From assembly GCA_022457155.1 (NCBI GenBank), contig JAJGOT010000421.1, positions 359,501 to 423,500 on the forward strand: a stretch of DNA of 64,000 nt, in the 5' to 3' direction. The DNA comes from Cladopsammia gracilis (taxonomy: Eukaryota; Cnidaria; Anthozoa; Scleractinia; Dendrophylliidae). Position numbers and translations under genes: made by a program. Shown here one piece after another: positions 26,448 through 37,893 of this stretch; position 1 is the first letter of the stretch, and each line of letters opens with the position of its first letter. The notes under the pieces were generated by a model. That model saw only the letters and a program-made list of their open reading frames with translations, searched no databases and had not been told where the DNA came from.

Positions 26448-26875
26448 CCCGGGGGGGTACTCAGCAAAGTTTCGTACGGGGATGCTCCGCCCCGAGGTTC
26501 AAACCCTTACCCTTTCATATACCGATTTTGACAGAAAAGGTACCCCTTTCATATACCTTTCATTGAAAATGGTACCTCTTTCATATACCTTTCAATAAAA
26601 ATGGTACCCCTTTGAGAGCCTTTAAGTGTGTCTGTTTGAGATATTTTGAAAGGCCATTTTTATAATAGTTAAATGGCAGTTTTCCCTACCTTTTTTATGC
26701 TTCAACGGCGTGGCTTCGCTTCCCTTTCCTATTCTTCGTAAAATCCCTACCCTTTCATATACTTCAACTCGTGAAATCCCGACCCTTTCATATACCTCTA
26801 GCCTCAAAAAGGTACCCCTTTCGGGCGGAGCATCCCCGTATAGCCCATTATAGGGAGTACCCCCCCCCCCCCGGG
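26448..26875. mobile_element. hAT-like MITE with 8-bp target duplication
   Basis: Starts CCCGGGGGGGTACTC and ends with its inverse. Inner parts of the terminal repeats share GGGGATGCTCCGCCC. It is flanked by ATATTCAT on both sides (26440-26447, 26876-26883). The interior has short repeats 'ccctttcatatac'. An 8-bp duplication points to the hAT superfamily. It has no coding capacity. Confidence 0.75.
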
Positions 26876-26883
26876 ATATTCAT

Positions 26884-28020
26884 TCCAATGTACGAAAACA
26901 AATTCAAAACTGTAACTGCAACACGAACGTAACTCACGGTGTTTACCGTATACACGGTACCTCACCCCTAGAAATATATTTTCAGAATTAACTCTATGTA
27001 CATTGAATAGTTGAATGGTAAAATATTTCTTGTTTTCAACCGGTCGCGTTTGTGAGTTTATTTTTAGAGATTTGAATTTACAAAATGGTAATTAGATGAC
27101 GCCAACCCGGGACTTTGCCATTATTTCTACGCCAATTTACAATGCGCAGTTTACAGCTTTAGGATAATAATTTGATAAATACTAAAAAATAAACTGTGGA
27201 AAAACGTAAGAATTCACTAGCATCCGTGAGATTTTCAAAACAGATCACTACATCTGTACAAGCCATTGTCGGGATGCAATCCCGAACGCCATTATGAAAC
27301 AACGGATCAGGAGGTTCTTCAAGCTACAAGAAACACTACTCAAAAACAGAATAAAACAAGGAGCTTAAACATAAACTGCAAGAAGTCATTATTCCAGTAG
27401 AGATACGGCAGCTTCAGACTTTGATCTTAGACACTTACATCCGTGATAAAGATCCACTTTCTCACAAGTCTTGCACACCGCAGACTTAGACACTAAATCA
27501 CCGGCTGAGAAATTGACTGATCCAAGCATATTCATAAAAATTAACAAAAACTGCAGCCGATCACTACTTATCTTGCAACAAAAGTTAGCCAAAGACGCCC
27601 CAACATATGCCAAGAGAGCTAGCATAACGAAGGCATAGAGAAACAATAATTCTATAAATGGCAGTGAGTGTGCACAGCATGTAAACTGACCTCCTGTCAT
27701 TAAAGAGATTTATATCCCAAAGATCAAAGAGTCATACAATACATCGAGCATTTGTCAAAGTTATTCTAGAGGTTTCTTTATACATTTTGCAACTAGCGGG
27801 AGTCGTGTTTGGCCTGTCACTTTTATAATACTGATATTCTCAAATTAATATATGTATCGTATGTTTAATAGATAAAATACTACATGTAAAGAAAGCCAAA
27901 TTTAAAAAACGTGAAAAGTATGAAAAGTATGATTTTCTAGTACTTAGGAAACAAAACTCTTTCACCCCTGACGAAGTTAACTTTAAATATATATAACCAG
28001 TTATTCAGATTCCCGTTTTG
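26884..28020. other. Non-coding stretch
   Basis: AT-rich. The 103-codon minus frame at 27389-27700 has hydrophobic segments and a CKTCEKVDLYHGCKC cluster but no family I recognise, so I do not call it. Confidence 0.4.
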
Positions 28021-28027
28021 GCGATTA

Positions 28028-28180
28028 TAAATAACACAGGAATGAATGATCGTGCCAGTGGAACACTCAAAAAGGTCTTTAATATCTGAATACACATGCA
28101 TTCCAAAGATATCCATAACGGAAACTAATGTAGTAATTAACCCTTTTAACATATCTATGATAAAAACACTCAATTACAAA
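28028..28180 (+). repeat. Direct repeat, copy at 30568-30708
   Basis: About 145 bp ('aacacaggaatgaatgatcg' to 'aaaacactcaa') recur in the same orientation at 30568-30708 with a few indels. The two copies bracket the LINE tail and the DIRS-like relic. Confidence 0.85.
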
Positions 28181-28337
28181 TCAAATCAAAAGTTTATTAG
28201 CATTCCCATTTACATACATGGTATTGCCTATTACACTAACAGATTAAACTAGAATATAGTGATTGCAGTCTTTGCTAACAGAGTGTTTAGTCTCTCTGAA
28301 GCTTCATATATAAAGTGACCCACCTGTGTCAACATTG

Positions 28338-28860
28338 TTAAAAAAAGAAATTAATTCTATATGTATTTTGTAGGTTCAAAAAACTTTTACAATGTAGTGA
28401 ATTTCTTAGGTCAGAATATGAAACACAGTCGAAAAAGAAATGAATTTCTTCTTCAACGTCATTTGGTAAGCAGCATTCGCAGTGCCTCAAATCTCTTGGA
28501 ATTTTTGGTTTTGCATGTCTACCCGTTTCAACACGTAGGCAATGATTTCCTGTTCGAAACTTAGCCAGTGTTCGTCTGTGTTTCATATTTTTTATTACGT
28601 CATAACAGTTACTAGAACTTCCTGTGTCATTTGTGAATTTAGAATAAAAATTAAGCTTGATGTTTAGTTGAACAAGCTTCATCTGATGTACCTTAGATTC
28701 TGATTCTATATTATTAATAATTCTATTTAAGAAAATTTTCATGGATTTCTGACTATTTTCCACGAAAAGAGAATTTGTATCTGATATACCTTGGAAGGTT
28801 TCTAAAATTTTGTTTATTGAGGTCATAAAACTCGGATTGTCATGCAATGCAAGGGTATTT
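28338..28860 (-). pseudogene. C-terminal fragment of a LINE ORF2
   Basis: A 169-codon frame contains LAKFRTGNHCLRVETGRH and CECCLPNDVEEEIHFFFDC, the Cys/His-rich region after the reverse transcriptase domain of many cnidarian non-LTR retrotransposons. The RT and endonuclease parts are missing, so it is a 5'-truncated copy. Confidence 0.65.
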
Positions 28861-29021
28861 GATATGGATAGACACTGTTTTGCAATTACTACTACAAACA
28901 GACTCAGTAGATGGGGTTAAACGGATGTTTATTTAAAATTGATACTGCACAAGAGACAACACCCTAGACCGCCAAACCCAAAGGGGAAAAAAGAATGAAA
29001 TAAGGGTTTGAGAAGAAGAAG

Positions 29022-29937
29022 TTACGATGTGGGAGAAAGTCTGGTTGTGATAGAATGGAGAATTTTAAACTTATTTTCGTTGGAAAGAGTGAGATAGACT
29101 AAATATGCGTCACTCTTCCAATTCCAATCGCCATGCGATTTAATAAAAGCTGTAGGCGCTCGATTACAAAAAGCAAATGTAGCGACCCCGCGACGAAAAC
29201 TGTGCGAGGAATACTGTGCGGGATTAAACCCAATGGCTGAAAGTGACTTCTTAATAAAAGCGTTATACTGGTGAGCCAAGATAGGCTTGTTCGATCCCCG
29301 AGATTGACAAACGAATAATGGTGGAGGGCGACAATTGTACACTAGCTAAATACTGCCTAAGCGCGGTGACAGGACAAAGGGGCGAACCGGGAATAAACGG
29401 CAAGGGAATTTCTAAAACCCGCTCCCGAAACTGGAGTGTCTCCGTGCGCGTGATGCGCAACAAAACCCCTTGCGGTGTGAAAGTAACGCTAGATAGCGTC
29501 AAAAAATACGCCTGGGAATCGCCAATTTCAGACAACTTATACGGTACTAAATTAGAGATACGTAAAAAAGAAAATAAGGCTACTAAAAATAAAGCACGCA
29601 TGCAGACGTGCAAATGATTATCTAAATCGAAAATACGGGACAATTGTAAAAGGATCTCAACAGTGACCGGTTCTTTTCGTGCGACACAATCACCCAAGAT
29701 CCGACGCACCGCTCGTTTAGCAAGATAAACGTCATAATCGTGAAGAAAGGCAAAACTGGCACCACACGAGCGGTTAATATGTGAAATAATGCTCAAATAA
29801 TTAACGATCGAACGGTATGACGTTAAAGAACGTGACAAAAAAACTAAATAAAGCAAATAAACGGATTTGGAAACTGGAAAAGGTAAGAAATCGAAATATT
29901 GGCAAAACAATAAATATGTTCGCATATAGCATCTCAT
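29022..29937 (-). pseudogene. Tyrosine recombinase of a DIRS/Ngaro-like retrotransposon
   Basis: Two overlapping frames (29937-29263, then 29342-29022) give a phage-integrase fold. They show a helical N-terminal domain, FLRISNLVP with the first catalytic Arg, SSHSFRRGVA with the H-x-x-R pair, KSHGDW and the Tyr-containing AYLVYL. One frameshift near 29270-29340 breaks it. An RNase H relic lies just upstream on the same strand, the order found in DIRS-like elements. Confidence 0.75.
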
Positions 29938-30149
29938 AGAGCGCTTTGTGTAGTCGCAAAAAGCATGGACCTGAATAGTTCCTAAATACTGCTAGCGCTG
30001 CAAAGCGTCGATGTGATCTGCGAGATTAAATTGAAAAACAGAAAGAAAAAAAAATCAATAAACTTAATAAGGATTTATGAAAATAAATGGAAGTAGCTAC
30101 TTAATATACATTAAAAACGAACTTAGAGTCGCTAGGAAATACTTGGGTA

Positions 30150-30540
30150 ATGTTCAAGGTAGCTACGGCATGCTGCACATATTCTGAGTTCGAGGAGTCT
30201 AAGTGAGAACAACTCAACGCATCCGCTAAAACGTTCACTTCCCGCTAATGTAACGCGCAGATAAACGGATATTGTTAAGAGACAGCAACAACCAAAGTTC
30301 ACGTAGACAACGCTGCATGAAGGCGTTCGTTGAACGTTGATTGTTCAGTGCGTATACGCTGACCTGATTGTAAGCAGTTCGAGCTGGTTAATGTTCAAAT
30401 GTTGACTAGCAATAAAAGGAGGAAACTTGGCATGGAGGAATTCCCCAAAACACACTGCACCACAAGCATCAAGACAAGCATCACATGCCAACAGTTCTGG
30501 ATCGGACACAGTAATGGCGGTCGGAATCACTGAGACACCA
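30150..30540 (-). pseudogene. RNase H domain relic of the DIRS-like element
   Basis: The frame 30530-30345 contains ACDACLDACGAVCFGEF and INQLELLTI, the usual D...G and E motifs. A shifted frame continues to about 30150 with a segment like LWLLLSLNNIRLSARYISG and VNVLADALS, matching the conserved end of DIRS-type RNase H. At least two frameshifts are present. The RT upstream was not found. Confidence 0.65.
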
Positions 30541-30567
30541 TTGTAGTGTTGCTCTTGCTTTCACAAA

Positions 30568-30708
30568 GGATAACACAGGAATGAATGATCGTGACAGTGG
30601 AACACTCAAAAAGGTCTTATCTGAATACATGCATTCCAAAGATATCCATAACGGAAACTAGTGTAGTAATTAACCCTTTTAACATATCTATGATAAAAAC
30701 ACTCAACT
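30568..30708 (+). repeat. Direct repeat, copy of 28028-28180
   Basis: See the partner. It could be part of split direct repeats of the DIRS-like element or a duplication made by recombination. Confidence 0.8.
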
Positions 30709-31239
30709 GCATCACCTTCCTGACTCTTCAACGAACCAGATACAAACACGAATAAAAAGTCAGCAAAGATTGTTTGTGAAGCAAAGTAACAGGTGAAGTT
30801 AAATCGAATTTAAGAACTCTACTAACTTACCGTTTCCTAAACACAGATTTTAAAAGCCCGTAATCGTCACACTCGTCGGACTCCATCCTCAAACACGTGC
30901 AGACTGCACAATCGGTCAAACCTAGGGGAGGGGCTCGAAACGCAACATTCATATATTTTCCAACTAGGGTTGAGTGAGGCATGAAGTGGAACTTGAAGAC
31001 AGTTTGGACAATAAAGTTACTGTTTCGTGTTTTTGTTTCGTGCCATTTTAAAGTTATTGCTGCTTTTCTTTCTTTGTTTTTTTTTGTAAAAATCGTAAGG
31101 AATTATTTTTCTGTTGTTTTTTTCATCCGCATTTTATCATCCGCATTTTGTTATCCGCATTTTATTATCCGCCGTCCGCCGTCCGCCATCCGCCATCCGC
31201 CATCTGCCGCCATCCGGTCCGCGTTTTACAGAACGGTGA
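30709..31239. other. Non-coding stretch with GCCATCC microsatellite
   Basis: No gene seen. A degenerate array of 'atccgcatttt' and 'ccgccatccg' words lies at about 31127-31215. Confidence 0.5.
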
Positions 31240-32247
31240 GCTCTCATAACTCATAATTCTCATAACAGTGAACTCCGAGACGACCGGCACAACAGTCATT
31301 TGTATTCCTGATTCAACTCCAGACACGTCCTCAAACGAACCAGAGACTGTTATCATAATACTGATACGTTTTTACAACAACGTACAATAATTCACTCACT
31401 AGTTTTCTCGTTGTTTATGTTCATATTGGCGCCAGAACAGCAACCATAACTATGGGAACTATACAAACCTCCGGTCAGGAAGTAAAATTGCAGTTTAATA
31501 CCGATGCCTTGGATTTTATTTATACCTGCCCAGAAATCCGCAAGCATTTCCTTCCAGCAAATTTTAGCTGTCTCCGCGACCCGCAAAAATATCCTCCCGC
31601 AAAACAAATTCAGTCGCACAATCCGCATAATATCCTTGTGCACGGTAGCTAAATAAACAAAACTATGACGTCGTTCCCATACTATTGCATAATCAAACCG
31701 TAATAGCAATGAATCAAAATAGAACAAACACAATTTTGCTCTGCCATATCGCTCATATTAAAACACAAACTTTCCCGTCCCATTTAACTTTCTTAAAACG
31801 TCTCCATTCGTAAAAATACACCGTGAAATTCTCAAACTGCGTTTGCCAAAAAAAAAAACGCAATGCAGCTTTAATGGCTTTACGACAAATGATTGAAACT
31901 GATAGGTAACGTGAGATATCGAAACTTAAGAAGAACTTAATACCTTTGCGGTAACGTAATGTAAGATATGACAAGTTCGTCACAAGTTTTGACATCCCGA
32001 TACCCAAGGGAAATTAACAATAGGTCCGGGGGCGCTCCCCAAAAATTTTAGGAGCAGTATGTGATGCCCTTCTTGAAATCCTAACCGGTTTAACCAACCA
32101 TATCCTCGATGCCCTAATATAGCTTCTATAAAGAAGAAACAACTAACCCCCCCGGACAAAAGTCCACAAAAATTTGTTAACAACTTTTGTCCCCATATTC
32201 TAGTGACTCCTATATCTCGTTATGCGCGCATGCGCTTTAACGAGATA
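31240..32247 (-). repeat. Inner Helentron 5' region, inverted copy of 6057-7070
   Basis: Aligns with 6057-7070 in inverse orientation over about 1 kb. It ends with the hairpin (tatctcgtt / aacgagat) at 32213-32247. Confidence 0.85.
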
Positions 32248-32870
32248 AAAAGGGGGCTGAGTGGTTGAAACCGCTTTCGGGCGGTTAAAACTGGTTATTA
32301 ATGTTTTCAATACAGCGCAAAAAAGCGAAATGGCAACCAATTTTTTGGCAACCAATTTTTCCTTTTGTTCCTTTTCGCTTTTTTGCGCTGTATTGAGCTG
32401 GTTCTAGGGTTTCAATACAGCGCAAAAAAGCGAAATGGCAACCAATTTTTTGGCAACCAATTTTTCCTTTTGTTCCTTTTCGCTTTTTTGCGCTGTATTG
32501 AGCTGGTTCTAGGGTTAAATACAGCGCAAAAAAGCGAAATGGCAACCAATTTTTTGGCAACCAATTTTTCCTTTTGTTCCTTTTCGCTTTTTTGCGCTGT
32601 ATTGAGCTGGTTCTAGGGTTTAAATAAGCCTCGTGGAGTAAAACAAAAGACCCCAGTAGTATAAGGTGCGTCAGCAGATGACTCACTTAACAAAATAAGA
32701 CTCCATCGACAGTGGTGAATGTCTATTTCCCCAATTAGTGATATAATCTGCAGGCCGACTGAAAGGAGGCCTGTAGGTGATGGTCACAAATGGGGGGAAA
32801 TAGGCATTCACCACTGTCGATGGAGTCTTATTTTGTTAAGTGGTCATCTGCTGACGCACCTTATACTACT
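32248..32870 (-). repeat. Outer part of the Polinton right TIR
   Basis: Inverse copy of 7422-7931. It has the 216-bp palindrome at 32655-32870 and three hairpin units (about 32309-32627) against two in the left TIR. By eye only about two substitutions separate the palindromes of the two ends. Confidence 0.92.
32655..32870. repeat. 216-bp palindromic terminus (right)
   Basis: Same palindrome as 7422-7637 in inverse orientation, with equal length and the same mismatch pattern between arms. Confidence 0.9.
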
Positions 32871-35150
32871 AGCTGTACACACAATAGTTGTTATTACTGT
32901 TCTAAATTAGTCTCGTCCGGCACTCACGGTGTTTTTTTCAGTTTTATTTAACTAATCAACGACTTGGCAAGTAATGGTGTCATTTTGTTTTTTCAGTATG
33001 AATAGTTCAGCTGACTCATCGAAGTTAAATTTAGTAGCTTTTGTTGTAGGTGAATAACTCGATAATGGTACATCGCTAGTACGTGCCGTGCAAGTTATTT
33101 GCCGACCTTGCAAATCTATTGATACGACACCATTACGTGCTTAAAACGCCGCTTGCTGACTTGGCTTTTCTGCTACTTCTTTGTTTTAGGGTTTTCAAAT
33201 GTAGATTACTTTTAAAAATAGTTTTATGAACAATGGACACTTGGGTTAAAAATATATTTTGAAATTTACTTTTGCTGAGCTCAAAGAATTTCGCTTGACA
33301 CTTTCATTATGTTCCTTTGTGTTGAACACTTGTACCTTACGTATATAAGAACCTAGTTTGCAATTGTTAGTTGGATTACATCGTTTGATTACATCGTTGG
33401 ATTACATCGTAAAGTCACAAGTCAGGAATAAACGCTGTTGGAACCGCAAGTCAGGTTTCTTGATCGTCTTCCTGTTGCGTACCAGTTCGTGGTTTGATCC
33501 CGTACCTACCGAGAGAGACGGCTCTCCTTTGCAAGCGAGTTGCCCATTTGAGTTAGTTTTCCCCCGTTATCAAGCGCCGATTCCCCTAAAGGCTTTCCTT
33601 AGTCCGACACCGGCAAAACCTTCCGTCACACCGGATCAGAAAAAGGTTTTTAAAAATACTGCGGTCAGGAATCCCGCATGTTTGATTACTTTAGTACAAA
33701 TTTTATATTCTGTGTTTAACAGAGAAATTGGTTCCCAGTTTTTCAAGTCTAACTTGTCGTTCTTCTTGTAAAGCAGGCGGATAATTCCTTGACGTTGTGT
33801 GTCAGAGATTGATCCGTGTTTAAAAGAGTAATTTAGTAAATCGTGACTTAATAGACCCTAGCCTGCATAACAGGCGCTTTATGAGCACGATCAACACGAT
33901 CTATATCGCAAGTTATGGAGATTTGAGAGTAGATAAGGTAATATGTGGTGTAGGAGAAGTAAATTCGGATGTGCGTAGGCTAATAAATTGATTAAAAGGT
34001 TGTTTGTGTAAAGGGTATTCGTTTATAGCGGTGTGGGAGGAAAGCGTGAAGGGTGAATTGTCTTGTGAGCGTTTAAAGAGGTTTTAAAAGACACTGACCT
34101 ATTTCTATAGTAAGTGAAGGAAAAAAAACGGCAAACTGATCCTTACGGCAGAAAAACAGAAGCAGAAGCAGAAGCAAATAAAATAAAATAAAAGTGGAAT
34201 ATAATAGTGCCCAATATTTCGCTTTGCAAAACAAAGTTTCTTCAGGGGCTAGCACTATAAATGATTACAACTGTAAAACCGTTATACAAGTGGTTTTGAA
34301 AAAACTAAAGAATAACAAAAACAATGAATATGATTGGTGAAGGGTTTGACGGGTGATAAACTAAACTGACTAGTGATGAGAAAGTTAATGAAGTTCGTCG
34401 CGTCTGTTGATTCCAAGTGGTTCTAACGTCTTTGCTTTGTCTATGAGAAATGCTTCACGCGCTTTTCGTAGCTGGTATTAATAGATTAAAAAGGGTGAAA
34501 CCCGTACAAAAAATTATAGCTGGAATGACATAGCGAGAATCCGGCCTGAAGTGATTTTTACGGCCTGTATTGAATGAGACAAATACGCCTAAAACGAGCC
34601 ATTCTTCTCGGTCGGGGGCGCTCAAGCGGGTTTTGGGGCGTGAGCGCGTAGCGCGAGACACGAGCGCGAAGCGCGAGAACAAAGATGTCTCGATTCTGCA
34701 GAGAAGAGAGTTAACACTAGATAGAGCAGCCTAAATTAGTGGAAAACTCTCTGCTTTGTAATACATGCAGAATTTGGGAAAGCATTCCCTCAATTTTGTT
34801 GGATCATATTGATCATTTGCAATCTGATATTTCAACGAATTATGCTGATGGGACCGTTTCCAATAAGTGATAAGATTTGAAGTGATAAGATACGTGATAA
34901 GATTTGCTGCTAAAAGCATAATCAATTTTGAATGACACAGGTTGGAAAACTTCAATTTTAATTAAATGAGAAATAGAACATGATCTTTATGTCAACAATC
35001 ACTTTGACCGAGGTCATATCAAGGATGCAGTAATGCATTTGTTAAAGATATTATGGCTCGCATGTTATAAGCTTATTTAGTATTTGTGAAAGAAGGAATG
35101 CGTGACTCAGACAAAGTTTGCTGTCCGCTCAAAGGCTTTGTATGAGCGTG
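32871..35150. other. Helentron interior after the Polinton, no clear gene
   Basis: Begins with the candidate target duplication AGCTG. A TATATAAG box at about 33342 with AATAAA at about 33427 could belong to a solo LTR, but ends could not be defined. The frame at 33358-33771 has no recognisable domain. Confidence 0.35.
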
Positions 35151-35151
35151 A

Positions 35152-35655
35152 CCCGGCGCGGGGGGGGGGGGGGGGGGGGAGTGGAGGGGGTACTCCCTTA
35201 TATGACCTATGCAGGGACGTGCCGCTGGACAGGGTATGGTTTTTGACATTTTTTTCCTGAACAGGGTATATAATTTAACGCGAGTTTGTCCTAAACAGGG
35301 TATGGTTCCTGTTAACGTAGTGCTTGTGGTGACTTCCCTTGTCGTGATTAGCATATTCATGCGAAGGTGAAGTGGTTTTCGTTTCAGATCCGTCTACTAT
35401 TTTTTTAAAGCTCAGATTAATAACCACGCACGAGTCGTGTCCTAGACAGGGTCCTAAAATAGAGGGCGTTGTTCTACACAGGGTAGGTATTTTCGTTTCT
35501 TTTTTGTCCTAAACAGGGTCAGGGTCTCAGACCCTGAGCGGCACCCCTATACCCAAATATTGGTGATGATGTTTTGGATATGAAATTTACACCCCTAAGC
35601 GAGACGACGAGCATCCCCGCCCCTTTCATATGGGTGTCCCCCCCCGGGGTTTCGA
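35152..35655. repeat. GC-end repeat element with 'cagggtatgg' interior
   Basis: Poly-G start, poly-C end, and internal repeats of 'cctaaacagggt' and 'acagggtatgg'. It resembles the hAT-like MITE at 26448 in its ends (ggggtactccc), but I found no target duplication. Confidence 0.45.
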
Positions 35656-35938
35656 CGGTGATCGGGAAACATAGGCGTACGAGGGGTAGGGGCTGGGGGG
35701 GCTGCAGCCCCCCCCCCCAGTCGTGAAAAAATATAGTATTATTCGGGCAAAACTGGTCGACTATTCGGGCACGACAGACACAGAAAAATTACTGAATTAT
35801 TTTGTGATTCAATGTCTTAAATTAATTGTTTTTATTTCGTTAATCACATTACTCACAACTTTCTAACCAAGCTCTACTACATCGATCATGTCATTGATGT
35901 GATAGCTCCATAAGATGCTAACTGCGTGAGCAGACATA

Positions 35939-36310
35939 GGCCCTATTTACATGGAAAGGGGATGATCCTAGTGCTAGGATCATCCGAGCGCAACATGTTT
36001 TCTACTTTCAGTTTACATGCGAAGGGTTGCATTTGGCCCTAGCGCTAAGATCACCCTAGCGCTAGGATCATCCGAGCTCCATGTAAACGGCCTCGGGAGC
36101 TCCAAAGTTATCTTCGTTTTTATTATTGTCGCCCACCGTCTTGCTTTGCAACCGCGCCGAACTCAAAGGTACTGGGGCCATCCTGCCGAATTTTTCACGT
36201 AAACCAAATGAAGAGTTGATCCTGGATGCCGCATTTACGCATGTAAACCAAATGAACCTTCTAGAATCATCCTAGCACTAGGATCATCCTCTTTCCATGT
36301 AAATAGGGCC
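35939..36310. mobile_element. MITE with TIR ggccctatttacatgg
   Basis: Terminal repeats of about 30 bp (GGCCCTATTTACATGGAAAG and its inverse), flanked by ATA on both sides. The interior repeats the palindrome GATGATCCTAG/CTAGGATCATC several times. It is non-coding. A 3-bp duplication is compatible with a Harbinger-like origin. Confidence 0.7.
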
Positions 36311-36550
36311 ATAGAACGACAAATTTGCGTTGTGGTCCGCCAAAGGTGGGAATGATATTGTAGACCGCGCAGGGACTGAAACTAAGTATAACATTTGGCG
36401 ACCATCTTGCTTGTTAGGACAGTATGTGTTTTTGGTATCTGGTCGATTAAAGTATGTCTCTCGAAGTCTCGTAAAATATATCTTATCGGTAACGTGTGAA
36501 GTGCGAAGAATGCGAGATGTAGAAGCTCATTCTCGCATCGTTCACGGTGG

Positions 36551-36676
36551 TAGAAAGGTAAAATGTCAGCAAGTGCTAGAATCATCATCATGACGAATAA
36601 ACGTGACGTCACGAGTTTCATTCGGGCAAATTAAGTTCAGCCCCCCCCGACAAAATTTTTCCCGTACGCCGATGTC
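36551..36676 (+). repeat. Repeat block, direct copy of 629-756
   Basis: Same sequence and orientation as 629-756. No PolB sequence follows here. Confidence 0.7.
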
Positions 36677-37420
36677 GGGAAACTAAAATTGATGGTTTTT
36701 GAGAGGCGCGCTACGTAGAAACATCCGTTATGTTGCGTCCGTTTTTTCACATGGTTTGGCCATGTTCTCTCTGGCAGATAGTTTTGCAACAGTGGCATGA
36801 TTTTCTCAACTGTTTTGTTCATTGTGTATGGCATAAGCTGTACACGTGGACAGGGTCATATCCGGAGTTTAAAACCAAGTGGACATTTTTGAAAGTGCTA
36901 ACTCAGTCAGGTTAGTTACTCAAACTTGTTGCTACACTGTGCTGACGATCCGCAATAACGGCAAAATACCTATCCGCAGTTGCATTTAAACTTTCGGTTT
37001 GGTCTCAATCATGCCATTGTTGCGTTCCGTTTTCTATGCAGTTGTCAGCCCTTGCTTCTTATAGTACCGTCGAAAGGGCCGAGACGGCCTGAATTCGTTT
37101 CTTGCTTGTAGCAGGGCGAAAATAAAGAATTTGAAAAAAAAAAAGAATTGTGTATTTCAAACATGTGTACCAAAGCCTTTTGACCAGCAAAAAATAAAGG
37201 AAAACTATTTTTGGTCGCGAAATCGAGCGGACCGCTTTTAGCGGGACTGCCACTTAACGCTAACAGACGTACCACTAATCGAAAAACGGAAAACAGAGAT
37301 ATTTCAGCCGATCCACATCTGAATAAATTACAAGTAAAATATTAAACATCAAACAACATTTAACAGACCGGGCCCTATGGAATATATGAATGATCGATGT
37401 TTTAAAATATATTAAAGTGA
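36677..37420. other. Non-coding Helentron interior
   Basis: No gene recognised. The short frames at 36637-37275 have no conserved motifs. Confidence 0.4.
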
Positions 37421-37427
37421 AGTCGCT

Positions 37428-37893
37428 TAGCGAGTGACAACCGGACATCTCGTGAAAAGTTGCTTAAAGTTAAGGCAGGAAAGCGAGTCGGCAATTAATT
37501 TTAGCCAATGAGAAGCCAGTTGTGGTCATTTATCCGACAAGGCTGTCAAATCGGAGATAAAACACGCGTTCTATTTTCATGTCTTTCTCGTCGCATATTT
37601 GCGTCTTGTTGTACTAGATGTGGTCGATTAGCGAGTGACAACCGGAAATTTCGTGAAAAGAGTTGCTTTTCAACTCGCTTAAAGTTATTAAAGCGAGTCA
37701 GCTCAATTGAATTGAACTCTCGTTAAATTTAAGGCACGAAAGCAGGTAGCTTAAGCGATGTGGCAATTAATTTTAGCCAATGAGAAGCCAGTTGTGGTCA
37801 TTTTTCAGACAAGGCTGTCAAATTGGAAAAAAAAGCGTTCTATTTTCATGCCTCTCTCGTCGCATATTTGTGTCTTGTTGTACTAAATGTGGT
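37428..37893 (+). repeat. Imperfect tandem duplication (about 200-260 bp units)
   Basis: Two successive units share 'gcgagtgacaaccgga', 'aattttagccaatgagaagc' and 'gtcgcatatttg' blocks. The second unit is longer by an insertion. Confidence 0.75.

Larger units (their letters stand above)
24327..32247 (-). mobile_element. Inner Helentron (Helitron2-like) inserted in the Polinton right TIR
   Basis: Read on the minus strand it starts TATCTCGTTAAAGCG (32247) with a hairpin and ends with the inverse CGCTTTAACGAGAT, the hairpin GGCTTTAAGAGCC and CCCTTTGAT (24327). The length is 7921 bp. Flanks of AAAA on each side reconstitute the eight-base run present in the left TIR, so the insertion is exactly between two T residues with no duplication. 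I found no Rep/helicase inside, so it looks non-autonomous. It carries a LINE tail, a DIRS-like relic, a Gag/ORF1-like frame and a hAT-like MITE. Confidence 0.78.
7422..32870 (+). mobile_element. Endogenous adintovirus / Maverick-Polinton, with a 7.9-kb insert in its right TIR
   Basis: The termini read AGTAGTATAAGG...CCTTATACTACT (5'-AG...CT-3'), flanked by AGCTG on both sides. Terminal inverted repeats are 7422-8006 on the left, and 32248-32870 plus 24252-24326 on the right. The core encodes the defining Polinton set: protein-primed PolB, retroviral-type integrase, FtsK/HerA-like packaging ATPase, double-jelly-roll major capsid protein and penton-like protein. The undisturbed length is about 17.5 kb, typical for Polintons. 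Except for two TAG codons in PolB the frames are intact, so insertion is probably recent. The genes look more GC-rich than the surrounding host DNA. Confidence 0.92.

Noticed and set aside
6057..32870. Taking 6057-7070 and 31240-32247 as the Polinton's own terminal repeats
   Set aside because: Order conflicts: the right copy lies inside the TIR at 32248-32870, while the left copy lies outside the TIR at 7422. The Helentron model explains both.
33290..33500. Solo LTR with TATA box and polyadenylation signal
   Set aside because: No terminal TG...CA pair, target duplication or second copy could be found, so it is kept only as a possibility in the gap note.
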